A DNA stretch of 47,030 bases from contig DAIDMU010000017.1 of assembly GCA_027448805.1 (NCBI GenBank), positions 1 to 47,030 on the forward strand, read 5' to 3'. Below, piece by piece: positions 25,831-33,996 of this stretch; position 1 is the first letter of the stretch, and every line of letters begins with the position of its first letter. This stretch comes from Sulfurimonas sp. Its GTDB lineage: Bacteria; Campylobacterota; Campylobacteria; Campylobacterales; Sulfurimonadaceae. A model generated the notes under the pieces. The model worked only from the letters and a program-made list of their open reading frames with translations, ran no database searches and was not told the DNA's origin. A program made the translations under genes and the position numbers.

Positions 25831-27038
25831 TATTCGTATCTTAGCGCATCTATGGGATTCATGTTAGCCGCTTTTCGTGCCGGAATAATTCCAAAAATAA
25901 TGCCGATTAGCATAGAAAATATTAGAGCGATTATGGTGATAAAAGGATCGATTATCATGATAATATCAAGCCCTTTAGTCACTCCGTAAGTGATTCCTAT
26001 GCCGGTAATTACACCTAATATTCCCCCGATTCCAGAGAGCACGGTGGCTTCGATAATAAATTGTATCAAAATGTCTTTTGGCATCGCTCCAATCGCCATT
26101 CTTATGCCAATCTCCCTTGTGCGCTCCGTGACGGAAACAAGCATGATGTTCATAATTCCTATCCCTCCAACGACCAGCGAGATAGCCGCTACCGCTCCGA
26201 GCATAACAGTAAGCATAGATGTGACCTCTTCAAGCGTGTCTAAAAGAGAGGTCATGCTGTGTATTCTAAAATTGTCCTCTTCATTTGCTTTTAGATGTCT
26301 TCGCTCTCTAAGAAGCTGCCCAATCTGTGATTTTGCCTGCTCAAGAGGAAAATTTTCTTTTACGGATGCTGCAATCATGGAGACATTTCTATTGCCTGCA
26401 ATACGACGTTGGAATGTTTTTATAGGCAAAATAACAACATCATCCTGATCTCTTCCAAAAGCATTTGCTCCTTTTTCTTCAAGTACTCCAATGATTTCAC
26501 ATGTAAAATTTTTTATCCTTATCTTATTACCCACGGCTGAGACATTTTTGCCAAAAAGATTTTCAACTGCAGTTTTTCCCAAAATACATACATTTTTTCC
26601 GGTTCTGATTTCATCTTTTTCAAAAAAACTCCCATCTTTAAGAGCCCAGTTTTGTACGGTAAAGTAGTCATTACTGGCTCCTGTGATGCTTGTTTGATAA
26701 TTTTTGTCTTTATATAGCACTGTCATAGTAGCACTCGCAATAGGGCTAACTGCTTCTAGCGTGAAGATAGCAGACTTAAGCACATCAACATCTCTAAGAG
26801 TAAATGGGACAGATACGTGAGCTTCTCCCGGTCCATGTCTTTGCCCTTGGAGTATATGAAGAGTGTTGCTTCCCAGACGGCTCACGCTCTGCGTAATTGA
26901 CTGGCTTGCCCCCTGACCGATATTAACCATCGCTATAACGGAAGCTATGCCTATAACTATGCCGATTGCTGTAAGTACTGAGCGCATCATATTTCTACGA
27001 ATCTCTCGCAGAGCCTGCAAAAAGGCGCTAAGCAACAT
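25830..27038 (-). CDS. MacB-type ABC transporter permease
   Basis: Inner-membrane mechanotransmission permease of the FtsX/MacB family, 402 residues. The N-terminal helix is MRSVLTAIGIVIGIASVIAMVNIGQGAS, a large periplasmic MacB_PCD domain follows (about 50-260), and three C-terminal helices include VAAISLVVGGIGIMNIMLVSVTERTREIGIRMAIGA. Unlike E. coli MacB, the ATPase is a separate gene directly upstream, with an 11-base overlap. With the adaptor and outer-membrane channel genes it forms a tripartite exporter that moves periplasmic substrates outward. Confidence 0.92.
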   Translation of the reverse strand: MLLSAFLQALREIRRNMMRSVLTAIGIVIGIASVIAMVNIGQGASQSITQSVSRLGSNTLHILQGQRHGPGEAHVSVPFTLRDVDVLKSAIFTLEAVSPIASATMTVLYKDKNYQTSITGASNDYFTVQNWALKDGSFFEKDEIRTGKNVCILGKTAVENLFGKNVSAVGNKIRIKNFTCEIIGVLEEKGANAFGRDQDDVVILPIKTFQRRIAGNRNVSMIAASVKENFPLEQAKSQIGQLLRERRHLKANEEDNFRIHSMTSLLDTLEEVTSMLTVMLGAVAAISLVVGGIGIMNIMLVSVTERTREIGIRMAIGAMPKDILIQFIIEATVLSGIGGILGVITGIGITYGVTKGLDIIMIIDPFITIIALIFSMLIGIIFGIIPARKAANMNPIDALRYE

Positions 27039-27708
27039 GATTAAAATCCTTTTCTATAACACCGTCGCGGATATAGATGGTTCTTGAGGCATAAGCTGCA
27101 ATATTCTCTTCATGCGTAACCATTATGATTGTAATCCCTTGGCGGTTAAAATCAGTAAGAAGTTCCATTATCTCTTCCCCGCGCTTGGTGTCAAGATTTC
27201 CTGTGGGCTCATCAGCGATTAAAATTTTCGGTGCTGTTACAATAGCTCTGGCAATGGCAACCCGCTGCTGTTGTCCGCCTGAGAGTTGGCTTGGCTCATA
27301 GTTTAGATGTGACTCAAGCCCGACGCTTTTAAGTGCTTTGCAGGCTCTCTCCCTTCGCTCTTTTGCCTTTACTCCCTGATAGATAAGAGGCATCTCTACA
27401 TTTTCTAAAGCAGATGTTTTCTTTGATAAATTAAACCCTTGAAAAACAAAGCCTAAAATATTGCGTCTAAATAGTGCACGCTGCTCTTTTGATAACAGTC
27501 TCATGTCGGTGCTAAAAAAGTCATAGCTGCCTTCGCTTGGAATATCAAGCGCTCCCAAAATATTTAACAGAGTGGATTTTCCGCTTCCGCTAGGTCCCAT
27601 TATGGCAACAAACTCGCCATCTTTTATCTCTAGGTTTACTCCTTTTAAAACACGGGTTTCAGCCTCTTTGCTCCCATATGTTTTAGAAATATTTTCTAGG
27701 CGAATCAC
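27028..27708 (-). CDS. MacB/LolD-type ABC transporter ATPase
   Basis: Cytoplasmic ATPase of the exporter, 226 residues. Walker A is GPSGSGKST (residues 38-46), the Q-loop FVFQGFNLSKK, the signature LSGGQQQRVAIARA, Walker B ILIADEPTGNLD, and the H-loop IIMVTHEE. These are characteristic of the MacB/LolD/FtsE clan. It overlaps the adaptor gene by 4 bases and the permease gene by 11. Confidence 0.94.
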   Translation of the reverse strand: MIRLENISKTYGSKEAETRVLKGVNLEIKDGEFVAIMGPSGSGKSTLLNILGALDIPSEGSYDFFSTDMRLLSKEQRALFRRNILGFVFQGFNLSKKTSALENVEMPLIYQGVKAKERRERACKALKSVGLESHLNYEPSQLSGGQQQRVAIARAIVTAPKILIADEPTGNLDTKRGEEIMELLTDFNRQGITIIMVTHEENIAAYASRTIYIRDGVIEKDFNHVA

Positions 27709-28916
27709 TGCTTCTTTTCCTGAGCAAGAATAATTAAATCATCAACTTTAAGCTCTTCGGAAGCAATAGCTACATCAGAGCCATTGCTTCCTACTATCTT
27801 GACATAGACCTTCTTTGCCGCTCCATTTTTTAAAATCCAAATATGCGGTTTTTGATCAATTATGCTCTGCTTCTTAGAGTCAAACAGCGCCAAACCTTTT
27901 TTCTCTTTGGTTTCGACAGGAGTATAGATAAGTGCGGCTCTTGAGATTATAAAACTATCTTTTATGGTATCCGTTGTGATATCGGCATCAATGCTCATTC
28001 CAGGTTTTAGCAACAAATCTTTATTGTCAACATCCATCATTGCGGTGTATGTTACCACTCCGTCTTGAATCTCAGAGTTAACGCGAACTTTTTTGATTGT
28101 AGCTTTAAAAATAGTTTCAGGATAAGCATCAACACTAAAAGTCGCACTTTGACCTGTTTTTATCCTTGCTATATCTGCTTCGTCAATACTTACCTGCAAC
28201 TCCATTTTGCTTAAATCTTTGGCAATGGTGAAGAGTACCGGAGTTTGAAATGAAGCGGCGACTGTTTGACCGGGGTCTATTTTGCGCACCAGAATAATCC
28301 CATCGATAGGCGAATATATAACAGTTTTTTCAAGATCATAGTTTGCTGACACAAGCGTATGTTTGGCTTGATTAACCTGCGCTATCGCACTTGATACCTG
28401 TGATTTTGCCGCTAGAAAATCTGCCCAATCGCTATCCCAATCTTTTTGCGACGGAAGAACGCCTTTGGTTGAATTTTTTAGTGTTTTATCCCTTTCAATA
28501 ATTGCTTCTGTCTTATAAAGCTGCGCTTTCGCATTTTCCAAAGATGCTTCTGCCGAGGTCAAAGAGGCACTTGCCTTATTAACAATACTTTGGTATTTTG
28601 TTTTGTCCAGTCTTGCAAGCGGCTGCCCTTTTTTTACCAAATCGTTATAATCAATATAGACCTCTTTGATTGTCCCTGAGACCTCTGTTCCGACATCAAC
28701 ACTCTCTAAAGGCTGAACATAGCCGGTAGAGAAAATCGTAAGAACAAGGTCCCCTTTTTTTAGAGGCAGTGTAATATATTGAAAATCGCCTTTTTTCTCT
28801 TGCCCAAGAAAAAATAGATAAGCCCCAGCTCCAAGCAACAGGATAAATAACGAGATACCGACTTTGTATTTCCAAGTATTGCTTTTATATGATGTGATTT
28901 TTTGCATCTCTTGCAT
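27705..28916 (-). CDS. MacA-like periplasmic adaptor (HlyD/RND-type membrane fusion protein)
   Basis: Bridges the inner-membrane transporter and the outer-membrane channel; 403 residues. One N-terminal membrane helix (about 19-38, VGISLFILLLGAGAYLFFLG), then a lipoyl half-motif (VDVGTEVSGTIKEVYIDYNDLVKKGQPLARLD), a helical hairpin (ASASLTSAEASLENAKAQLYKTEAII), the second lipoyl half (IYSPIDGIILVRKIDPGQTVAA), and beta-barrel and membrane-proximal domains. This is the canonical MacA/HlyD order. It starts 8 bases after the outer-membrane gene. Confidence 0.92.
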   Translation of the reverse strand: MQEMQKITSYKSNTWKYKVGISLFILLLGAGAYLFFLGQEKKGDFQYITLPLKKGDLVLTIFSTGYVQPLESVDVGTEVSGTIKEVYIDYNDLVKKGQPLARLDKTKYQSIVNKASASLTSAEASLENAKAQLYKTEAIIERDKTLKNSTKGVLPSQKDWDSDWADFLAAKSQVSSAIAQVNQAKHTLVSANYDLEKTVIYSPIDGIILVRKIDPGQTVAASFQTPVLFTIAKDLSKMELQVSIDEADIARIKTGQSATFSVDAYPETIFKATIKKVRVNSEIQDGVVTYTAMMDVDNKDLLLKPGMSIDADITTDTIKDSFIISRAALIYTPVETKEKKGLALFDSKKQSIIDQKPHIWILKNGAAKKVYVKIVGSNGSDVAIASEELKVDDLIILAQEKKQ

Positions 28917-28924
28917 CTGTTATC

Positions 28925-30100
28925 CTACTGTTTTGTATCGAAATGGAGTGAAATTTTCTCAATTAAAATGTTGTAAAACTGCATCTCTTTTTCTAGTTCT
29001 TGAATAGTAACCGAATTTTTTAGCGAATCAAGTTCATAAGAGGATTTCAAGCCGACATCTACCTGACTTTGGGTAAAAGTTTGAAGTTCGTTGTAAAGAC
29101 TGAGCATATCTTGAGCGACTACAATCTTCTCCTCATAATCTGAAATAGTAGCAAAACGCATCTCATACTCTTGCTCTAGCTCAAGTTTTCTATCTATCTG
29201 CGTTAATCTTGTCTCTAACAGCTGCAATCGCTCAGACTCTATTGCTGATTTTGCGTTTATATCAAGAGGCATGCTTATCATCGCACCGTAACGGTAGTTT
29301 TCTCCATCACGCTCAACTATATCGCCGCTGCTTTGCGTATAGCCATAAGACGCATTAAGAGCAAGTTTAGGCAAATATGAAGATTGTGTAACCTTGCATA
29401 GGGCACTCTGGCTCTTATCTTGGGCTTGATACTTTAAGAGTTCAAGGTGCTGTTTTAGATATTCAGATTTAGAAATTAGCGCAATATCAGGAAGTATAAT
29501 CGTTTCAATTTTTTTATATCCGGCCAATTTTTTAAGTTCATGCTGCTCATTGCGAAGAAGATTTTTTGCTGCAATAAGTTCAGTTTTGGCATGGTCTCTG
29601 TCGATTGTGGCACGATTTAACTCGCTGATATCCGTACTGCCTGCTTTGTATTTTGCCTTGATAATAAAGAGGTCTATATCTCTATTTTTGAGCACAAGCT
29701 CACTCTGTTCATATTTTAAAGTGTCGCGTTTTATCTGTGATGCTAAAGTGTAGATTTTTTTTAGATAATTTGCCTCTTGGATATCTATACTCAGCATATT
29801 TGCCTGACCAGAGGCCTCTGCTTTTTCTATAGTGTAAAATATTCCGCCGCTTCTAAAAACATCCTGATTCCAGTTAATGGCCGCATTTTTTGTCTGAATC
29901 TCACTATATTCTGCATTCTTGTTGTTGTTGAGTGAGGCTGAAAATATCAACGGCGAAATCCAGCTGTTTTTCTCAACATCAACATCCTCTGCATTTTTTT
30001 GCCGTTTTAGTTTTAAAATTTCGATTTTCTCTTCAGAGAGCGGCAGACTATCGCCAAATGCCAACACTAGAGAGATAAGTATGTAAAATATTTTTTTCAC
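28925..30100 (-). CDS. TolC-family outer-membrane efflux protein
   Basis: Forms the exit duct of the tripartite exporter; 391 residues. The short signal peptide is MKKIFYILISLVLAFG. The rest is mostly long amphipathic helices, with the family-like segment YLPKLALNASYGYTQSSGD about two-thirds through and paired repeats around RDIDLFIIKAKYKAGSTDISELNRA and FTQSQVDVGLKSSYELDSLKNS. The start is GTG at 30100 with a good AGGAG 8 bases upstream. First gene of the six-gene minus-strand operon. Confidence 0.88.
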   Translation of the reverse strand: MKKIFYILISLVLAFGDSLPLSEEKIEILKLKRQKNAEDVDVEKNSWISPLIFSASLNNNKNAEYSEIQTKNAAINWNQDVFRSGGIFYTIEKAEASGQANMLSIDIQEANYLKKIYTLASQIKRDTLKYEQSELVLKNRDIDLFIIKAKYKAGSTDISELNRATIDRDHAKTELIAAKNLLRNEQHELKKLAGYKKIETIILPDIALISKSEYLKQHLELLKYQAQDKSQSALCKVTQSSYLPKLALNASYGYTQSSGDIVERDGENYRYGAMISMPLDINAKSAIESERLQLLETRLTQIDRKLELEQEYEMRFATISDYEEKIVVAQDMLSLYNELQTFTQSQVDVGLKSSYELDSLKNSVTIQELEKEMQFYNILIEKISLHFDTKQ

Positions 30101-30234
30101 GAAGCGAACTCCTATCTATAGCAGTATACATTTATTTTGCTCAAAAATATTTTACAACAATTTACATGTAAGAAATAAATAAAGCCAAACTTAAAACAAT
30201 AACGTAATTAAAAAGTGATAAGAAAGATAAAAGT

Positions 30235-30261
30235 TAAATCGGATAAAATTACTCCGATTTA
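30235..30261 (+). promoter_or_regulatory. Hairpin/operator in the divergent spacer before the small secreted peptide
   Basis: TAAATCGGA (30235-30243) pairs perfectly with TCCGATTTA (30253-30261) around a 9-base AT loop. It lies 42 bases upstream of the small peptide gene and 134 bases upstream of the TolC-like gene, so it could be an RNA hairpin in a leader or an operator for either gene. Confidence 0.5.
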
Positions 30262-30302
30262 AAAATTTAGAGCGTAACGCGTTCTTACCAAAGGAAACCA
30301 AA

Positions 30303-30434
30303 ATGAAAAACATCATTTTATTAATCGCATTGACATTAGGTGCTCTCCAAGCCGACAATATAGTACATTATGATACTAAAGAGACACAAGCTCCAATAAG
30401 TAAGCCTAACCACCCTACTTCAGATATTTATTAA
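30303..30434 (+). CDS. 43-aa small secreted peptide
   Basis: Too short for the ORF track. ATG at 30303 follows AAAGGAAACC, a strong ribosome binding site at normal spacing. The product begins MKNIILLIALTLGALQA, a clear signal peptide, leaving a mature peptide of about 26 residues, DNIVHYDTKETQ... ending HPTSDIY, with no cysteine. A perfect hairpin follows the stop. It diverges from the TolC-MacAB-radical SAM-oxygenase operon and could be a substrate of it or an unrelated small periplasmic protein. Coding status rests on the ribosome binding site and signal peptide. Confidence 0.65.
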   Translation: MKNIILLIALTLGALQADNIVHYDTKETQAPISKPNHPTSDIY

Positions 30435-30457
30435 TATCTAAAATTTTATTTCTCCTT

Positions 30458-30484
30458 CTAAAATAGGTTTTTAACCTATTTTAG
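30458..30484 (+). terminator. Hairpin between the small peptide gene and corA-like gene
   Basis: CTAAAATAGG (30458-30467) pairs perfectly with CCTATTTTAG (30475-30484) over a TTTTTAA loop. It sits between convergent genes and may terminate both, although neither strand has a good T-tract after the stem. Confidence 0.5.
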
Positions 30485-30509
30485 TGACATACTCCAAAAT
30501 CCAAATTTG

Positions 30510-31295
30510 CTAAACCTTTTTCTTAACAAAATAAACAATTACAATAGATATGACAGATAAACATAACATTAAGAGTGCAACATCCGCTGTTCCCGCGGTG
30601 CCGTCTGCAAACGGCAGGCCGCTTGTATTCATACCGAAAAAACCTACAACCAAATTTAATGGTAGAAACACCGCAGAGATAATGGTAAGCGTATAGATTG
30701 AGTGGTTCATCTTCTCGTTTGTAAGGGCACTATAAAATTTGTAAATATAATCCAACTTAGAGAGTTGCAGCGTAGCTGATCTTAATGTTCTCTCCATATG
30801 CTCATGCAAATCTATATAGTGATTTATAGGAAAATTATTACTCTTTTCATAATATTCAATTGCTATGTTCATTGTAGAAGAGGCATGCATCAATATTCTT
30901 TCAATTCTCACAATATTATGTTTGAGTTTTAGCCACTGTTTCATAAAAGAACTTTTTGTTTTATTCGCATATAGAGCCTCCTCCATATCTACAATCAGGT
31001 CATGATACTCTTCAAATGATTTTATCAACTCATCAATCATGCCATCCAAAATGTTATAAGGAGTCTCAAAGCGGTTGCCTAGCTTCTTAAATTCATCCTT
31101 CTCTCTTTCGTATAGATAACTGTTATCAGATGTAATAATAAATCCGACGGAGTGCACTTCCAGCTCTTCATGAATTACAGGCAGCCTGATTATTAACATG
31201 TCATACTGCTCATTTTCATCAAATATTGACGGATGCGCTTCATTTCGTAAATCATCTAAGTGAAGGTTGTCAACTAGTTTATGAATATTAACCAT
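30510..31295 (-). CDS. CorA family divalent cation transporter (short form)
   Basis: Inner-membrane channel for Mg2+ and related ions. The pore signature GMN is present (VVGFFGMNTSGLPF) between two C-terminal helices (IYTLTIISAVFLPLNLVVGFFG and VALLMLCLSVISIVIVYFV). The long stalk helix with basic residues precedes them, and the C-terminus KKKV is basic as in CorA. At 261 residues it is shorter than the usual 310-350; the N-terminal cytoplasmic alpha/beta domain is reduced. AAGGAG ribosome binding site. It follows the M42 peptidase by 41 bases, apparently the last gene of the RimK operon. Confidence 0.88.
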   Translation of the reverse strand: MVNIHKLVDNLHLDDLRNEAHPSIFDENEQYDMLIIRLPVIHEELEVHSVGFIITSDNSYLYEREKDEFKKLGNRFETPYNILDGMIDELIKSFEEYHDLIVDMEEALYANKTKSSFMKQWLKLKHNIVRIERILMHASSTMNIAIEYYEKSNNFPINHYIDLHEHMERTLRSATLQLSKLDYIYKFYSALTNEKMNHSIYTLTIISAVFLPLNLVVGFFGMNTSGLPFADGTAGTADVALLMLCLSVISIVIVYFVKKKV

Positions 31296-31336
31296 CGCCT
31301 CTCTCCTTTTTAGATATCAAATTTGCTTTTTAAATG

Positions 31337-32374
31337 TCACTTTATATATATTTTTTTTAAAACAGTAATCATGCTTTCAACCGCTTTTTTAGTTGTTGTT
31401 TCATGCACTGTATGATACCCAATTGTCGGTATCTGCAGAGTAGTTCCCTGAATCTCGCCTTTTGATGCGTGGATAAGTCTTCCGAGCTCGGTTGTGCCGA
31501 GTGATACTCTATGACCGTTTCTGAGCATTTTATCTTTCAAATAAGTGTCTTTAAAATTGTATTTTATCTTCTCTTTTGCAGCTATTTTTTTTATTTTATC
31601 TTTTAGAGGTGATCTGAAGACGGCATTTGAATCCCTATGTCTAAGAACTATGTCAATGTTTCTAATCTCTTCAAGGCTTGGGTAAGGGCTTGTGTCAAGA
31701 ACAAGCAACTCGTCTGTTTTGATATTGAATCGTTTGAACCACTCCAGCAAAAATCTCCAGCTTCTTCCAGCCTCTTCAGAAGCGGTAAAAAAGGCTGTTC
31801 CTTGGTATCCTATGGCGTATATGTAGATAATAATCGCTATGCTGATTACATTATCGAGCTGTGCAGATATCAAATCATCTTTAATCTCAAGTTTGTCGGT
31901 AAAAGCTATCGGCATTCCGGGAAAGAGATAATCAAAACCGTCTATTTTAAAAATAATATTATTTCTTCTTTCGCATAAAAAGGCATCTTTGATTGAGCCA
32001 AGCCCCAGATATGTTCCGGACCACGGCTGATATGCTTGAACTTTTTCATCAACAAATCTGGCGGTAAAGTTGTGCAACAGCTGTTCCGAGCTTGAATCAC
32101 CGGTTAAGTCTGCCTTGTTTTTAGCAATAAACGCCGCATATTGAAATTCGTTGTGGCCCGTGCAGATAAGCCCGTGTCTATCGGCGTGTGCGGAGATATA
32201 GCCGTCCTCAGGGCTGTTTCCTTTTGCTACAAGCACACCGTCATAATATTCAACTGTTACGCCGAGCTCCTCAAGCTCTCTTTTGATAAACATGAAAAAC
32301 GGGTGCTCAGCACCGACTACGCTCGGTATTCGGATAAGTTGTTTTAATATATCGTAAAATAGCTCCATATTCAC
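31337..32374 (-). CDS. M42-family (glutamyl aminopeptidase-like) metallopeptidase
   Basis: Predicted cytoplasmic di-zinc aminopeptidase, 345 residues. Ligand motifs are visible in order: His63-x-Asp65 (SAHADRHGL), bridging Asp174 (SAQLDNVISI), catalytic Glu200-Glu201 (TASEEAGRS), Asp227 (VLDTSPYP) and a late His (GYHTVHETT). This matches M42/M20 clan enzymes, of which M42 members include glutamyl aminopeptidases. The GTG at 32374 has GGAGC about 8 bases upstream; ATG at codon 3 is an alternative. It begins 5 bases after rimK, suggesting a role in trimming glutamate-containing peptides. Confidence 0.83.
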   Translation of the reverse strand: MNMELFYDILKQLIRIPSVVGAEHPFFMFIKRELEELGVTVEYYDGVLVAKGNSPEDGYISAHADRHGLICTGHNEFQYAAFIAKNKADLTGDSSSEQLLHNFTARFVDEKVQAYQPWSGTYLGLGSIKDAFLCERRNNIIFKIDGFDYLFPGMPIAFTDKLEIKDDLISAQLDNVISIAIIIYIYAIGYQGTAFFTASEEAGRSWRFLLEWFKRFNIKTDELLVLDTSPYPSLEEIRNIDIVLRHRDSNAVFRSPLKDKIKKIAAKEKIKYNFKDTYLKDKMLRNGHRVSLGTTELGRLIHASKGEIQGTTLQIPTIGYHTVHETTTKKAVESMITVLKKIYIK

Positions 32375-32379
32375 TTTTT

Positions 32380-33312
32380 TTAAGCTCCAATACTATCTTT
32401 TTTTATTTTTCTTTTCTTTTGGTTTACTTCTGATTTTGGAGATACATTTTTTGCAATATAGTCCATTATTTTTCCGGCAATATCAATTTTTGTTGATTTT
32501 TCAATCCCTTCCAAGCCTGGTGAGGAGTTTACTTCCATTACCAGCGGTCCTCTGGCCGATTGAATCATATCAACCCCGCAAACTCCAAGACCCATCGCCT
32601 TTGCAGCGGCAAGTGCGGTTGCTTTCTCTTTTCTTGTAAGTTTATGAGCAGTGGCACTTCCGCCCTGATGCAGGTTAGATCTAAAATCACCCTCGGCACC
32701 CTGTCTCTTCATAGCACCTACTATCTCTCCACCAACAATCAAAACTCTAATATCGGCTCCGCCTGCTTCTTCAATGTACTCCTGAACAAGCAGGTTGACA
32801 TCCATTCCATAGAACGCGTCAAGCACAGATTTGGCAGCTTTTTCACTGTCAACCAAAACAACGCCGACACCTTGAGTTCCTTCAAGTATTTTAAGAACAA
32901 GAGGTGCGCCGCCGCTTAACTCTATGACATCTTTTGCGGTAGATTTATTTGAAGCAAAAACAGTTTTTGGCATATCAACGCCGTTTTTAGACAATATCTG
33001 GAGGCTTCTGAGCTTGTCTCTGCTTCTTGCAATTGCTAAGTTTCCTGATGTGGAAAAGGCAGACATCATTTCAAAATGTCTTACCATCGCGGTTCCGTAA
33101 AAGGTTCTGCTTGCCCCTATCCTTGGGATAATTGCATCCGGAGCAGGCAGCTCTTTGCCTAAATAGTTTACCTTAAGCTCGTTTTTCATTATCTCAATAC
33201 TGCATTTTAAATAATCAATTACTCTAACTTCCCAGCCCCTTTTTTCAGCCGCCTCGACTAGTCTTTTAGTAGAATACAACTCTTTATTTCTTGATAATAC
33301 GTAAACTCTCAT
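32380..33312 (-). CDS. rimK: RimK-type ATP-grasp glutamate ligase
   Basis: ATP-grasp enzyme that in E. coli adds glutamates to the C-terminus of ribosomal protein S6 and makes poly-alpha-glutamate. At 310 residues it has the N-terminal pre-ATP-grasp domain (PAPDAIIPRIGASRTFYGTAMVRHFE), then LKILEGTQGVGVVLVDS, LVQEYIEEAGGADIRVLIVGG, RSNLHQGGSA and the metal site MEVNSSPGLEGIE, all specific to RimK. An extra basic tail (VNQKKRKIKKD) ends it. It overlaps the retropepsin gene by 4 bases (ATGA). Confidence 0.93.
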   Translation of the reverse strand: MRVYVLSRNKELYSTKRLVEAAEKRGWEVRVIDYLKCSIEIMKNELKVNYLGKELPAPDAIIPRIGASRTFYGTAMVRHFEMMSAFSTSGNLAIARSRDKLRSLQILSKNGVDMPKTVFASNKSTAKDVIELSGGAPLVLKILEGTQGVGVVLVDSEKAAKSVLDAFYGMDVNLLVQEYIEEAGGADIRVLIVGGEIVGAMKRQGAEGDFRSNLHQGGSATAHKLTRKEKATALAAAKAMGLGVCGVDMIQSARGPLVMEVNSSPGLEGIEKSTKIDIAGKIMDYIAKNVSPKSEVNQKKRKIKKDSIGA

Positions 33313-33767
33313 GATATCTCTTCTTTGTAGATTTTTTTTGTCAAAATTTGCTCTTTTGTAAGATATTTTTGTGAAACATCAACTAAAAATTTTTTTGCTA
33401 AAAATTTTCTTCCTATTAACATTGGATATTTCATATCTGAACGGTTGGTTAAGGATATGACGGTCATATAGTTTTTTCCAAAAAAATTAACTTTCACCCT
33501 GATTGACGGTCTATCTTGAATCTCTCCGTTTGAGCTTTTGATTTTTTTCATTTGATAAAGAGGCACTGCCATTTTTTTCCCATGATAAGCCGTGTGAACT
33601 TCATCTAAGAGTTTAAAATGAACAATGTTGTTTTCATCTACAAAAATATCATCACAATGCAGAGCATTCGTGTCTGCGCCGGTATCTACTTTTGCTTCTA
33701 AATCATAAAGTTGCAAATCGGGAATGGAAATAATCTCAATCGCCCCGATAATCTTCTTTTTTAGCAT
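33309..33767 (-). CDS. RimB-like retropepsin family protease (COG4067 type)
   Basis: A 152-residue member of the family long annotated as ATP-dependent zinc protease, now regarded as retropepsin-like aspartyl proteases. The active-site motif is Asp28-Thr-Gly-Ala (AKVDTGADTNALHC), and the flap/second loop includes RPSIRVKVNFFGKNY and MKYPMLIGRKFLAKKFLVDVS. In Pseudomonas a homologue, RimB, is encoded with RimK and opposes S6 glutamation. First gene of the four-gene minus-strand operon, with rimK overlapping it. The ribosome binding site is weak. Confidence 0.85.
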   Translation of the reverse strand: MLKKKIIGAIEIISIPDLQLYDLEAKVDTGADTNALHCDDIFVDENNIVHFKLLDEVHTAYHGKKMAVPLYQMKKIKSSNGEIQDRPSIRVKVNFFGKNYMTVISLTNRSDMKYPMLIGRKFLAKKFLVDVSQKYLTKEQILTKKIYKEEIS

Positions 33768-33833
33768 TGCTTAATCCAATATTTTAGGCAGATTATAACA
33801 TATAAAATCAGTATAGAAATTTAAAAGAATATG

Positions 33834-33851
33834 AATAATCTTAAGATTATT
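33834..33851. promoter_or_regulatory. Perfect 18-bp palindrome in a divergent promoter region
   Basis: AATAATCTTAAGATTATT is a perfect inverted repeat, 66 bases upstream of the RimB-like gene and 145 bases upstream of the 82-aa gene. The AATAAT...ATTATT arms resemble AT-rich operators such as Fur-type boxes of this phylum. The rest of the 229-base spacer holds a small TCCAC-AGTAA-GTGGA hairpin (33961-33975) and no other gene I can see. Confidence 0.5.
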
Positions 33852-33996
33852 TTTAGCAAATTTTTTTTTATTTGTGAGTATAATTTTGTTGAAAATAATA
33901 CTTTAGATTTGGGTAATAGTTGCTTTTATGCCATGTGTAATTGCGTATATACGTGATTAATCCACAGTAAGTGGAGTATATTTGTAGAGGGCAAAT

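Noticed and set aside
25990-26448. 152-aa plus-strand ORF
   Set aside because: Antisense to the MacB-type permease; composition is that of a reversed membrane-protein gene.
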